NCBI RefSeq assembly: GCF_001620365.2
Contig: NZ_LQMT02000020.1
Location: 48,956-112,955 of the forward strand
Length of the DNA stretch: 64,000 nucleotides
Reading direction: 5' to 3'
Source: Amycolatopsis keratiniphila subsp. keratiniphila
GTDB taxonomy: Bacteria > Actinomycetota > Actinomycetes > Mycobacteriales > Pseudonocardiaceae
A model generated the notes under the pieces. It was not told the DNA's origin. It saw only the letters and a program-made list of their open reading frames with translations, and did no database searches. Below, piece by piece: positions 34,864 through 43,295 of the stretch (its first letter is position 1; the number at the start of each line of letters is the position of its first letter). A program made the position numbers and the translations under genes.

Positions 34864-35805
34864 ATGACCGAGAACGAGAGTCGGCCAGGCCCCGCCTCAA
34901 CCGGTGGGCACCAGCCGCCGCACCAGCAGCAGTACCCCGGTTACACCCCTTGGCAGGCCGCGCCGAATCCACTCGTCACCCCGCCACCACGCAAGAAGGG
35001 CGGCCGGGTCGCCGTCCTCGTGAGTGCGACGGCGCTCGCCGCCGCACTCGTCGGCGGTGTCGGTGGAGCCGCGATCATGGGGCTCGGCTCCACGTCGTCG
35101 GCGTCGGGCACGGGTTCGTCCGCGGTCGCCAACGGGCAACTGGTCGGGAACAACACTTCGGGTGACGTCAGCGGGGTCGCCGCGAAGGTGACGCCGAGCG
35201 TCGTGCAGGTGAACGTGACCACCGCCCAGGGTGAGGCCGTCGGCTCCGGCGTCATCCTGACGGCGGACGGGCGCATCCTCACCAACGCCCACGTCGTCGC
35301 GGACGCCGAGGGCGATGTGACCGTGACATTGTCCGACGGCAAGCAGTACAAGGCGAGCGTGGTCGGCGCCGACACGAAGGCCGACATCGCGGTGCTCCAG
35401 GCGAAGAACGCGAGCGGGCTGACCCCGGCTTCGCTCGGCGATTCCAGCAAGCTCGCCGTCGGCCAGCAGGTCGTCGCGATCGGCTCGCCCGGCGGGCTGC
35501 AGAACACCGTGACCACCGGGATCGTGAGCGCGCTGAACCGCAAGCTCGACGAGTTGAGCAGCGGGCAGGAACGGCGTTCGCCCTACAGCAGGACCACGAA
35601 CGAAGCCGGGCCGAGCTACACCGCGATCCAGACCGACGCCCCGATCAACCAGGGCAACTCGGGCGGCGCGCTGGTCGACGCGCAGGGGAACGTCATCGGC
35701 ATCAACTCGGCGCTGTACAACCCGGCATCGACCGGCAGCATCGGCATCGGTTTCGCGATCCCCATCAACGACGCGAAGAAGATCGTCGAGCAGATCGTCG
35801 GCTGA
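34864..35805 (+). CDS. HtrA-like (S1C) trypsin-type protease, membrane-anchored, no PDZ domain
   Basis: 313 aa: a Pro/Gln-rich cytoplasmic N-terminus (about 55 aa), one transmembrane helix (VAVLVSATALAAALVGGVGGAAIMGLG) and an extracytoplasmic trypsin-like domain with all three catalytic residues: His in ILTNAHVV, Asp in ADTKADIAVLQ and Ser in NQGNSGGALVD. The protein ends soon after the protease domain (IPINDAKKIVEQIVG), so the PDZ domain usual in HtrA/DegP is missing. Probably envelope quality control. Confidence 0.9.
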   Translation: MTENESRPGPASTGGHQPPHQQQYPGYTPWQAAPNPLVTPPPRKKGGRVAVLVSATALAAALVGGVGGAAIMGLGSTSSASGTGSSAVANGQLVGNNTSGDVSGVAAKVTPSVVQVNVTTAQGEAVGSGVILTADGRILTNAHVVADAEGDVTVTLSDGKQYKASVVGADTKADIAVLQAKNASGLTPASLGDSSKLAVGQQVVAIGSPGGLQNTVTTGIVSALNRKLDELSSGQERRSPYSRTTNEAGPSYTAIQTDAPINQGNSGGALVDAQGNVIGINSALYNPASTGSIGIGFAIPINDAKKIVEQIVG

Positions 35806-35849
35806 TCCCGCCGTCTGGACCGCTGTCAGGGGGCGGCCCAGCAGGCACA

Positions 35850-35890
35850 GCCCGTGAAGGCCTCCTTGTGCAAAGGAGGCCTTCACGGGC
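35850..35890. terminator. Bidirectional terminator hairpin, 18-bp arms
   Basis: Arms 35850-35867 and 35873-35890 are perfect complements around a 5-nt loop, between convergent genes ending at 35805 and 35893. The core GTGAAGGCC is shared with the palindrome at 2400-2458. Confidence 0.8.
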
Positions 35891-35892
35891 TT

Positions 35893-36270
35893 TCAGAGTT
35901 CGTACGTGAGGGTGAAGGTGTGGTTGCCCTCGTCGTCCTGGACGATCTCCGCCGTTCCGGTGATACCCGCAAGTTCACCGTGGCCCGAGCCCGGCAAGAC
36001 GATCAGGTGATGCCCGTTCTCCCCCGCCGAGTGATGCAGGACGAAGCCGCCCTTACGCCCGCCGACGGAGACGGCCAGCCGCTCGAAGGCGACGTACGCC
36101 GACGACGTCTCGTTCACCGCCGTGAGCATCTCGACGGCGCTGGTGCCTTCGACGTCACCGGTGAACGTCTTGGTCAGCAGCACCCGCGAGAACTCGGTGC
36201 CTTCGGCCTTCTCGGTGGCTTGGGGATCCCAGCCGTCCACAGTGAACGACGCTGTCGCGCTCTTGGTCAT
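35893..36270 (-). CDS. DUF3224-family protein
   Basis: A 125-aa protein with the DUF3224 pattern: SATASFTVDGWDP, FTGDVEGTSAVEMLTAV, YVAFERLAVSVGGRKGGFVLHHSAG, VLPGSGHGELAGITGTAEI. It resembles a small allene-oxide-cyclase-like beta barrel; function unknown. An ATG 7 codons upstream is possible. Single gene. Confidence 0.82.
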   Translation of the reverse strand: MTKSATASFTVDGWDPQATEKAEGTEFSRVLLTKTFTGDVEGTSAVEMLTAVNETSSAYVAFERLAVSVGGRKGGFVLHHSAGENGHHLIVLPGSGHGELAGITGTAEIVQDDEGNHTFTLTYEL

Positions 36271-36317
36271 GTCACCGAGTCTGCCGGGCATACCTGACAG
36301 ATCGCGTCAGGTATTCC

Positions 36318-37844
36318 TCACCGCCGCCGGTTCCCGAACAGGCCGCGGGTGATCTCCCGGCCGAGCGCGCTCGCCGCGGAGCGGAGGAACGACTTCACCG
36401 CCGGGTTCTTCATCGCCTGCTCGACCATGCCCGGCTCTTGCTTCTCCGGCTTCGGAGCGGGGGCTTCGGGCGGCGGCGCCTCACCGGCAGGCGGTGCGGC
36501 CACCTTCGCGGCGAGCTTCTCATAGGCCGACTCACGATCGATCGTCTCGGCGTACTTCGCGTGCAGATCCGAAGACGTCGTCGCCGCGGAGATGGCTTCG
36601 GCGCCGATCGAGCCCATCTTGGAACGCGGCGCGCGCAGACGGGTCCACGCGACCGGCGTCGGCGCGCCCCGTTCGGAAAGGACGGTGACGATCGCTTCGC
36701 CGATGCCGAGCGACGTCAGCGCTGAGTCCAGCTCGTAGTGCTTCGTCTTCGGGTACGTCTTCACCGTCTTCGCCAGCGCCGCCTGGTCTTCGGGCGTGAA
36801 CGCGCGCAACGCGTGCTGCACGCGCGCGCCCAGCTGGGACAGGACGTTGTTCGGGATGTCCGTCGGAAGCTGCGTGCAGAAGAACACGCCGACACCCTTC
36901 GACCGGATCAGCTTCACGGTCTGCTCGATGCGCTCGAGGAACGCCTTCGACGCGTCGTTGAACAGCAGGTGTGCCTCGTCGAAGAAGAACACCAGCTTCG
37001 GCTTGTCGAGGTCGCCCTCCTCGGGCAGCTCCTCGAACAGCTCGGCCAGCAGCCACATGAGGAACGTCGAGAACAGCGCGGGTTTCGACTGGAGGTTGTC
37101 CAGCTCCAGCAAGGTCACCATCGCCTTGCCGTCGGCCTCGCGCATCAGGTCGTGGACGTCCAGCTCGGGCTCGCCGAAGAAGTCCTCGCCGCCCTGAGCC
37201 TCCAGATTGGACAGCGACCGGAGGATCACTCCGGCCGTCGCGGCAGAGACACCGCCGATGCCCTTGAGGTCCTCCTTGCCCTCGTCACTCGTCAGATGCG
37301 TGATGACCGAGCGAAGGTCCTTCGTGTCCAGCAGCGCCAAACCGCGCTGATCGGCCCAGTGGAAGATCAGGCCGAGCGTCGACTCCTGGGTTTCGTTGAG
37401 CCCCAGCACCTTCGACAGCAGGATCGGGCCGAAACTCGTGATCGTCGCCCGGATCGGCGAGCCCTTGCCGCCCGTGCCCAGCGACAGGAACTGCACGGGG
37501 AAGGCGGCGGGCTCCCAGGAGTCACCCAGCTCTTCCGCGCGTTTGGCGATCTTGTCGTTGCTTTCACCCTGCGCGGCGAGCCCCGACAGGTCGCCCTTCA
37601 CGTCCGCCAGCACCACCGGAACCCCGGCGGCCGACAGCTGCTCGGCGATCAGCTGCAAGGTCTTCGTCTTGCCGGTACCGGTCGCGCCCGCGACCAGCCC
37701 GTGCCGGTTCAGCGTCGCCAGCGGCAGGCGGACCGCCGCGGCGGCGTCGGCCTTGCCGTCGATCACGACGGCGCCGAGCTCCACCGCCGCCCCGTCGCTC
37801 ACATACCCCTGCGCGATCTCCTGGGCTGGACCCTGTTCGGCCAC
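36318..37844 (-). CDS. HerA-like ATPase (DUF853 family)
   Basis: A 508-aa protein with Walker A GATGTGKTKTLQLIAEQL, Walker B KLVFFFDEAHLLFNDASKAF and GVGVFFCTQLPTDIPNNVLSQLGARVQHAL, a sensor-containing region as in the HerA/FtsK-like DUF853 helicase family. Near the C-terminus a Pro/Glu-rich linker precedes MVEQAMKNPAVKSFLRSAASALGREITRGLFG. The GTG start has GGGGAG upstream. Family members are predicted DNA or protein translocases; the cellular role is not established. Confidence 0.85.
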   Translation of the reverse strand: MAEQGPAQEIAQGYVSDGAAVELGAVVIDGKADAAAAVRLPLATLNRHGLVAGATGTGKTKTLQLIAEQLSAAGVPVVLADVKGDLSGLAAQGESNDKIAKRAEELGDSWEPAAFPVQFLSLGTGGKGSPIRATITSFGPILLSKVLGLNETQESTLGLIFHWADQRGLALLDTKDLRSVITHLTSDEGKEDLKGIGGVSAATAGVILRSLSNLEAQGGEDFFGEPELDVHDLMREADGKAMVTLLELDNLQSKPALFSTFLMWLLAELFEELPEEGDLDKPKLVFFFDEAHLLFNDASKAFLERIEQTVKLIRSKGVGVFFCTQLPTDIPNNVLSQLGARVQHALRAFTPEDQAALAKTVKTYPKTKHYELDSALTSLGIGEAIVTVLSERGAPTPVAWTRLRAPRSKMGSIGAEAISAATTSSDLHAKYAETIDRESAYEKLAAKVAAPPAGEAPPPEAPAPKPEKQEPGMVEQAMKNPAVKSFLRSAASALGREITRGLFGNRRR

Positions 37845-37956
37845 TGTCGCTCCCCGATCTGTGACATGACTCACCTGAGGATGCACACGGTGCCAGCAAC
37901 GCGCCGAACCCGCACGTCGCGCGCCACGAATCCCCGGGTCGGGTTAGGGTTTCGGG

Positions 37957-38565
37957 GTGAACGACCGCCTAGTCTGGATCGACTGCGAGATGACGGGGCT
38001 CGACCTCGGCAAGGACGCGTTGATCGAAATAGCCGCGCTGGTGACCGACGCCGAGCTCAACGTCCTCGGCGAAGGTGTCGACATCGTCATCCACGCCGAC
38101 GACGAAGCCCTCGACGGCATGCCGGAGGTCGTCCGCGAAATGCACGCCCGCTCGGGCCTCACCGAAGAGGTCCGGCGCTCCACGGTCACCATGGAAGAAG
38201 CCGAGCAGCGCGTGCTCGAGTACATCCGCGCGCACGTGCCCGAGGCCAACGTCGCACCGCTCGCCGGCAACTCCATCGCCACCGACCGCGGCTTCATCAC
38301 CCGCGACATGCCCCTGCTCGACGCGCACCTGCACTACCGCATGGTCGACGTCTCGTCGGTGAAGGAACTCGTCCGGCGCTGGTACCCGCGGATCTACTAC
38401 GCCAAGCCCGAGAAGGGCCTCGCGCACCGCGCCCTCGCCGACATCAAGGAATCCATCGGCGAGCTCGACTACTACCGTCGCGTCGCCTTCGTGCCGCAGC
38501 CCGGCCCGACCACCGAACAGGCCAAGGCCGCGGCCGCTGAAGTGCAGGAACGCCACGAACGGTAA
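37957..38565 (+). CDS. orn: Oligoribonuclease
   Basis: A 202-aa DEDDh 3'-5' exoribonuclease: WIDCEMTGLDLGKDALIEIAALVTD (first Asp/Glu pair), LAGNSIATDRGFITRDMPLLDAHLHYRMVDVSSVKEL and HRALADIKESIGELDYYR (final His/Asp). It degrades 2-5-nt RNAs and pGpG, and is usually essential in actinobacteria. GTG start. Located just before tRNA-His, as in many actinobacteria. Confidence 0.95.
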   Translation: MNDRLVWIDCEMTGLDLGKDALIEIAALVTDAELNVLGEGVDIVIHADDEALDGMPEVVREMHARSGLTEEVRRSTVTMEEAEQRVLEYIRAHVPEANVAPLAGNSIATDRGFITRDMPLLDAHLHYRMVDVSSVKELVRRWYPRIYYAKPEKGLAHRALADIKESIGELDYYRRVAFVPQPGPTTEQAKAAAAEVQERHER

Positions 38566-38642
38566 CCCGTTGCGAGCCCCGGAAACGGGCACGCTAATAT
38601 AGTGCGGCCGAGGTGATGGGGGGTTCCCCGAGCCCGGCGATG

Positions 38643-38718
38643 GTGGGCGTAGCTCAGCTGGTAGAGCACCTGGTTGTGGTCCAGGAGGTCGCGGGTTCGA
38701 AACCCGTCGCTCACCCCA
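38643..38718 (+). tRNA. tRNA-His (GTG anticodon)
   Basis: All arms fold: acceptor GTGGGCG/CGCTCAC with one G-T wobble, anticodon stem CCTGG/CCAGG with loop TTGTGGT (anticodon GTG) and the T-arm with GGTTCGAAACC. The encoded base before the stem is G (38642), the discriminator is C and CCA is encoded, as required for His tRNA identity (G-1:C73). A candidate -10 TAATAT lies at 38595-38600. Confidence 0.96.
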
Positions 38719-38721
38719 TCG

Positions 38722-38757
38722 ACCCCAGTTCGGCCGGTACTTCCGGCAGGCTGGGGT
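38722..38757 (+). terminator. Intrinsic terminator of tRNA-His
   Basis: Arms ACCCCAG (38722-38728) and CTGGGGT (38751-38757), with an inner GCCGG/CCGGC stem, are followed by a T-rich run (TTTCGCTTTTT). Confidence 0.8.
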
Positions 38758-38832
38758 TTCGCTTTTTCCGGGTATCGGTAACGCGGCGTGGCGCTCGCGC
38801 GAGTTCAGGAAGGAACTCGCGCGGAGGATGCC

Positions 38833-39228
38833 ATGAGACGCTGGCTGGTCTTGGGAGTCTTCGTGGCGGCCGGCGCCTGCACCGCGTCTCCACCGAGCCA
38901 GGTGCCCGTACCGGCGATCACGTCGACCCCGGTCACGACCGTGACGGTGGCGCCGTCCACTTCGGTACCGCCACCGGTGACCGTGACGGTGACCCCGCCC
39001 AAGCCGACTACTTCTCCGGTCACAAAGTCACCTTGGCGTTGCGAGCCCGGCTATCCGAACTGCACCAAGGCCCAGTCCCAGAAGTACCTCGCCGAACTCG
39101 AGTACCAGAAGTGTCTCCGTGATCCGGAGAAGATCTGGGACATCGGCACCCAGAAGTGCCGCTACAAGACCAGCGGCGAGGTGCAGTGGGAGCACTTCTA
39201 CGGCCCCCTGCCGCCCGGAACGCCATGA
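38833..39228 (+). CDS. Small secreted lipoprotein, unknown function
   Basis: 131 aa. The signal peptide MRRWLVLGVFVAAGAC has a lipobox-like AAGAC. A Pro/Thr/Val-rich linker (about 20-60) is followed by a Cys-containing domain WRCEPGYPNCTKAQSQKYLAELEYQKCLRDPEKIWD, with four Cys that could form two disulfides. GGAGGATGCC fixes the start. The TGA stop lies inside the palindrome that follows. No family recognised. Confidence 0.7.
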   Translation: MRRWLVLGVFVAAGACTASPPSQVPVPAITSTPVTTVTVAPSTSVPPPVTVTVTPPKPTTSPVTKSPWRCEPGYPNCTKAQSQKYLAELEYQKCLRDPEKIWDIGTQKCRYKTSGEVQWEHFYGPLPPGTP

Positions 39229-39270
39229 GGGTCCTGTCAGGACGAAAACCGTCCTGACAGGACCCTCATG
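39224..39270. terminator. Perfect palindrome overlapping the lipoprotein stop codon
   Basis: Arms 39224-39244 and 39250-39270 (21 bp, perfect) with loop AAAAC. The left arm contains the TGA stop of the lipoprotein gene; the right arm ends 10 bp before the end of the convergent L,D-transpeptidase gene. Confidence 0.75.
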
Positions 39271-39279
39271 AAGAACAGG

Positions 39280-40500
39280 TCAGTTCCGGTCGCCGCCGGT
39301 CTTCCAGTCGTCCCACGACATCTGCCACACCGACCAGCCGTCGGTCGGCTCCAACACCTGCGGGCCCGAGTTGGTGACCGTGATGATGTCACCCTTCTTG
39401 GAAGTCTCCATCAGCCACTGCGCGTTCTCGGTCGACAGGTTGATGCAGCCGTGGCTCACGTTCCGCTTGCCCTGCGAACCGACCGACCAGGGCGCCGAGT
39501 GGTAGAAGATGCCGCTGTTGGACATGCGCACCGCGTACTTCACGAACGTCCGGTAGCCGGCCTTGCTGTCCGTCGGGACGCCGTACGTGCTGGAGTCCAT
39601 CGTGTACCCGTTGTGCTCGCTCATCACCGTGTAGGTCCCGGCCGGGGTGCTGCTCGACGGCTTGCCCATCGAGATCGGCATCTGCCTGACCTCCTGGTCG
39701 TTCACCACGACCTTCATCTGGTGCGTGCCGCCGTCCGCGGTGGCGACCAGCTTGTCGCCGACGACCACCTTGGCCGGCTTGTCCTCGCGGCCGAAGGTGT
39801 TGTTGCCGAGGTTCTTGCCGTAGATCGCGGCGTTGACCGAGATCTTCGTGCCCGCCTTGAAGTACTCCTTGGGCCGCCACATCACGGTCTTCTCGCCGAA
39901 CCAGTGGAACGCGCCCTCGGTCGGCGGCTCGGTGACGATCTTCAGCGCCTTCTCGGTCGCGGTCTTGTCGGGCACGTTGCCGGTGAAGGTGAAGATCAAC
40001 GGCAGGCCGACGCCGACCGTCTCGCCTTCGACGAGGTTGATCGAGACACCGATCTGGCGGCCGGGCTTGGCCGTGGTGAACGTCGAGGTCGCGGTGACCG
40101 GTTTGCCGTCGGTCCCGGTCGCGGCCGCGGTGACGGTGTAGCTCTTGCCGTAGCCGAGCGGCTCCGCCGACTCCCAGCCCGAACCGTCCTCCTTCGGCTG
40201 GCCCGCGACGACCTTGCCGTCGGCGCCGGTCAGTTTGACCTCGCCCACCTTGCCGTCGGCGACGGCCACGGTGACCGGCTCGCCGGGTGCCACGTTCGCC
40301 GCACCCTGCGCCGGGGTCAGCGTCATCACGGCGGGCTTCGGCTCCGGCGCGGGCGCTCCGCTCTGCTGCGAGCCCCCGGGGGCTCCACCCGGCGACGGCT
40401 GTTCACCCGACGGTGTACTGGTGCACCCGGCCAGAGTGAACCCGGCCACCAAAGCCACCAAAGCCACCCGCGACCGCCCCGTCGCTCCCCAGACCCTCAT
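39280..40500 (-). CDS. L,D-transpeptidase lipoprotein with Ig-like domains (LdtMt2-like)
   Basis: A 406-aa protein with a lipoprotein signal (VALVALVAGFTLAGC), two Ig-like beta domains (about 60-250) and a YkuD catalytic domain with the nucleophile Cys in VSHGCINLSTENAQWL, preceded by HNGYTMDSSTYG and SGIFYHSAPW. It makes 3-3 cross-links in peptidoglycan from the outer face of the membrane. The start MRVWG is chosen over an ATG 22 codons upstream because it directly precedes the signal peptide. Confidence 0.92.
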   Translation of the reverse strand: MRVWGATGRSRVALVALVAGFTLAGCTSTPSGEQPSPGGAPGGSQQSGAPAPEPKPAVMTLTPAQGAANVAPGEPVTVAVADGKVGEVKLTGADGKVVAGQPKEDGSGWESAEPLGYGKSYTVTAAATGTDGKPVTATSTFTTAKPGRQIGVSINLVEGETVGVGLPLIFTFTGNVPDKTATEKALKIVTEPPTEGAFHWFGEKTVMWRPKEYFKAGTKISVNAAIYGKNLGNNTFGREDKPAKVVVGDKLVATADGGTHQMKVVVNDQEVRQMPISMGKPSSSTPAGTYTVMSEHNGYTMDSSTYGVPTDSKAGYRTFVKYAVRMSNSGIFYHSAPWSVGSQGKRNVSHGCINLSTENAQWLMETSKKGDIITVTNSGPQVLEPTDGWSVWQMSWDDWKTGGDRN

Positions 40501-40695
40501 GCACACCGCCCGTTTCGCGTGGTACCAACCCCTACGTCTGGCTATAGTCTGCCTGACCGGCCGCAACGCTCGCGGCCGGATGGCCGAATACGTCCCGGCC
40601 CGACGTAAGGGGACCCCCCTGAAACGGGCCCCAGCAACCCTGTGTTAATGTTTTCCACGTCGCCGAGGGGAACACCGAAGCGGCGGAACAAGCAG

Positions 40696-40768
40696 GCGCC
40701 ATTAGCTCAATTGGCAGAGCAGCTGGCTCTTAACCAGCGGGTTCGGGGTTCGAGTCCCTGATGGCGCA
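40696..40768 (+). tRNA. tRNA-Lys (CTT anticodon)
   Basis: Acceptor GCGCCAT/ATGGCGC, anticodon stem GCTGG/CCAGC with loop CTCTTAA (anticodon CTT), T-arm with GGTTCGAGTCC, discriminator A; CCA is not encoded. Its 3' part is the integration target of the element that follows. Confidence 0.96.
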
Positions 40769-40772
40769 CAGT
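40727..40772. other. attL-like site: 46-bp repeat within tRNA-Lys
   Basis: From the anticodon loop through 4 bp past the tRNA end, this 46-bp stretch recurs at 45017-45062 with one mismatch (T40755 versus A45045). Integration into the 3' half of a tRNA gene is typical of tyrosine-recombinase elements, and recombinase remains lie beside both copies. Confidence 0.8.
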
Positions 40773-40903
40773 TCGGAATCGAAGCCCACCTGCAGGATTT
40801 CTCCGCAAAGAGGATCTTGCCGGTGGGCTTCCATCTTGGATGGGCCCGGCGTGAGGCCGAATGAGGCCGCACCGACCACCCTTTATTTCTTGGCCTTCTT
40901 GCC

Positions 40904-41085
40904 TCAGCTCCGGCCTCCTTTTCGTCGCCGGGCGCCTTTCTTGCCTGCTTGGCCTCGCAGTGAGGTCGCAGCTTTACGGGCCGCTTCCAGTACCAGCTCC
41001 GCCGTTGCTTCCGCGGCGCTTTGAGGTCGCCGCCTGCGGCCAGCGGCAGGCTGGCCGCGCCGTGCCGCAGGTCGTCCAACGTGCG
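40904..41085 (-). pseudogene. Tyrosine recombinase (integrase) remnant, C-terminal part with internal deletion
   Basis: One frame reads DDLRHGAASLPLAAGGDLK, the box II His/Arg region of phage-type integrases. It breaks off and another frame continues with SAAEATAELVLEAARKAATSLRG, matching the C-terminal tail. The intervening segment carrying the second His and the nucleophile Tyr (LLGHAS...ADTYTSV in the copy at 45099) is deleted. A hairpin with arms GAAGCCCACC/GGTGGGCTTC at 40782-40830 lies between it and tRNA-Lys. 41086-41205 shows no gene. Confidence 0.7.
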
Positions 41086-41205
41086 ACCTGGTATTTCCGC
41101 GTGGCATGAACACCCGCCAGGCGGTTGGTGTCCGTACTACTTGCTCACATCTGGGGTGTGCGGTGTATGTGCGTACCTGCCGTTCGCCGCGTGGTGTTTG
41201 TGCGG

Positions 41206-42096
41206 TCAAGCCATCACGTGGGGTTTTGCCGTTGCGCGTAGTTCGGTGACCAGTTGTCGTACCGCCAGGGACTGGGCGGTGGCGTGGGTGGTCACGTACA
41301 CGATTCGGCGGGTTGGGGCGTTGTCGCCGAGAGGGGTGATGGTGACGCGTGGGGGTGTGGTCATGAGGCTGAGCTTGGGCAAGATGGTCATGCCGATACC
41401 CTGCGCGACCATCGACAGGGCGACGCCGTCGTCGGCGACGTCGAGTGTCGCCTTCGGCAGCCAGTCCTGGCGGGCCCACCACGCTCGCGTGTAGGAGGAA
41501 CAGTTTTCCGCCCAGTCGATCAACGGCAAGCCTTGTGGCTCCCGGTTCCTGGCCGGGTGCACCATCAGATACGGCTCCCGTAGCAGTTCGCCCACGACGA
41601 GCCCGTTCGGTGGCCGCGAGTCCTCGGCGAGCGTGGCGATGGCGACGTCCGCGCGGCCGTCGGCGACCTCACCCGCGGTGCCCCTGCCGAGTTCCGGCAC
41701 GATCAGCACCCTGGGGTTCAACTCGGGATGCTCTGCCGTCAGCCTACCGAGCGCGGCGGGCAGCAGGTGGGCCGCGGCGCTGCGGAACGCCGCGATGCGC
41801 AGTGGCCCGGTCAACGCTCCAGTGGCCGCGCCGCGCGCCTCGGCGACGAGCAGGTCGAGCTGGCGCAGGATCTGACGCGCGTGCACGAGGACGCGGTGTC
41901 CGGCCTTGGTCGCCCGCGCGCCGGTCCTGCCGCGTTCGAACAAGACGGCCCCGATCTTCCGTTCGCAGACCCGGACCGCGTGGGACACCGCGGACTGGGT
42001 CAGGCCCCGGTCCTCGGCCGCGGCGGTGAAACTGCCGGTGCGCGCGACAGCGAGCAGGAGGCGTAGCTCGCCAGGGCTCAGGTCATTGGTGCTCAC
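41206..42096 (-). CDS. LysR-family transcriptional regulator
   Basis: A 296-aa protein. N-terminal wHTH: LRLLLAVARTGSFTAAAEDRGLTQSAVSHAVRVCERKIGAVLFERGRTGARATKAGHRVLVHARQIL. The effector domain starts near residue 95 (GPLRIAAFRSAAAHLLPAAL). GTG start. It is divergent from an NAD(P)H-dependent oxidoreductase, with a perfect inverted repeat between them. Part of the cargo of the tRNA-Lys element. Confidence 0.9.
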   Translation of the reverse strand: MSTNDLSPGELRLLLAVARTGSFTAAAEDRGLTQSAVSHAVRVCERKIGAVLFERGRTGARATKAGHRVLVHARQILRQLDLLVAEARGAATGALTGPLRIAAFRSAAAHLLPAALGRLTAEHPELNPRVLIVPELGRGTAGEVADGRADVAIATLAEDSRPPNGLVVGELLREPYLMVHPARNREPQGLPLIDWAENCSSYTRAWWARQDWLPKATLDVADDGVALSMVAQGIGMTILPKLSLMTTPPRVTITPLGDNAPTRRIVYVTTHATAQSLAVRQLVTELRATAKPHVMA

Positions 42097-42111
42097 CGGA
42101 CCAGGCTAGCC

Positions 42112-42138
42112 GTTTCCATGAACTCAATTCATGGAAAC
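42112..42138. promoter_or_regulatory. Candidate LysR operator
   Basis: GTTTCCATGAA (42112-42122) and its exact complement TTCATGGAAAC (42128-42138), separated by 5 bp, lie 15 bp upstream of the lysR start. The central ATGAA-N5-TTCAT fits the T-N11-A form of LysR sites. Confidence 0.65.
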
Positions 42139-42225
42139 AAGCGGTCCACCAGCGCGACGGTCTGCCCGGTCGTCCGCCTCCCGCTTATGGTGCTCGTCAG
42201 GCCCGTATCCGCGAAGGAGATCCCC

Positions 42226-43230
42226 GTGACCCGCAGTGTCAGCGCCGTCCGCCAAGTCCGTCGTCCGCAGGGCGAGCCGCGCAGGGAGGACTTCGCCTTC
42301 ATCACCGAACCGTTGGCCGGTCCCGGCGATGGACAGGTCCTCGTCGAAAACATCTATCTGTCCGTCGACCCGTACATGCGGGAGCTGATGGACTTTGGCG
42401 GCTGGGAAAAGGGAGCCGGGCTCGAAGGCCGCACGCTGGGGCGGGTGATCGAGTCAAGGGTGACGGCTCTCCCGGTGGGAACCATCGTCTTCCACCGGCA
42501 CGGCTGGTGCACGCACGCCGCGCTCGCCGAGGCCGACGTTCGGGTGGTCACCCCAGTGGACGGCGTTCCGCTCAGCGCTTTCCTCGGCATCCTCGGCGGA
42601 ACCGGGCTGACCGCGTACGTCGGCCTCACCCGCATCGCCCGGTTGCAGCCCGGCGAGGACCTGTTCATATCGGCCGCGGCCGGCGCCGTCGGCAGCGCGA
42701 CAGGACAAATCGCGCGACTGCTGCACGCGGGCCGGATCGTCGGTAGCGCGGGGTCTGCGGCCAAGGTCGAGCACCTGACCACGCGGCTCGGCTTCGACAC
42801 CGCGTTCGACTACCACGCTGGCCCGATCCCCGACTCACTCGCGACAGCGGCGCCGGAAGGCATCGACGTCTACTTCGACAACGTCGGAGGCAACCACCTC
42901 GCGGCTGCTATCGACGCGCTGCGCGATCACGGGAGGATCGCCTGGTGCGGTGCGGTCGCCCAGTACAACAGCCTGGATAATCCGCCCGCCGCGCCGTACA
43001 ACCTCTTCGACATCGTCGGCAAAAGCATCCGGTTGGAAGGTTTCCTCGTGCGCGACCACATGGACGCGCGTGAGGAGTTCGAACAGTTCCTGATCCCGCA
43101 CGTGCGGCGCGGCGGGATCAAGGTCGACGAGACCGTGACCGACGGCTTCGACACCATCGTCGACGCGTTCCTCGGTATGCTACGCGGCGAAAACACCGGC
43201 AAGACGCTTGTCCGCGCCACACCGGAATGA
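42226..43230 (+). CDS. NADP-dependent oxidoreductase (MDR family, prostaglandin-reductase-like)
   Basis: A 334-aa zinc-free medium-chain reductase: LVENIYLSVDPYMRELM at the N-terminus, FISAAAGAVGSATGQIARLLHAGRIVGSAGS (nucleotide binding), GIDVYFDNVGGNHLAAAIDALRDHGRIAWCGAVAQYN and VGKSIRLEGFLVRDH. These reduce alpha,beta-unsaturated ketones or aldehydes. The GTG start at 42226 has AAGGAG 7-12 bases upstream and gives the normal family length. Likely controlled by the divergent LysR protein. Confidence 0.9.
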   Translation: MTRSVSAVRQVRRPQGEPRREDFAFITEPLAGPGDGQVLVENIYLSVDPYMRELMDFGGWEKGAGLEGRTLGRVIESRVTALPVGTIVFHRHGWCTHAALAEADVRVVTPVDGVPLSAFLGILGGTGLTAYVGLTRIARLQPGEDLFISAAAGAVGSATGQIARLLHAGRIVGSAGSAAKVEHLTTRLGFDTAFDYHAGPIPDSLATAAPEGIDVYFDNVGGNHLAAAIDALRDHGRIAWCGAVAQYNSLDNPPAAPYNLFDIVGKSIRLEGFLVRDHMDAREEFEQFLIPHVRRGGIKVDETVTDGFDTIVDAFLGMLRGENTGKTLVRATPE

Positions 43231-43295
43231 CCCACCAGGGATCCGCCGCCCAGCCGTCGGGACTGTAACGCGAACGGTGTTTCCGGCCGTGGTTA

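Noticed and set aside
36318..38540. Long plus-strand reading frame of 600 codons opposite the HerA-like gene and running into orn
   Set aside because: It is an antisense shadow produced by high GC; its translation is Arg/Gln-rich low complexity, while the minus-strand HerA ATPase and plus-strand orn have full motifs.
40702..41079. 125-codon minus-strand ORF running into tRNA-Lys
   Set aside because: Its end (RTPNPLVKS) is just the reverse strand of tRNA-Lys; only the first part is a real integrase remnant, annotated as such.
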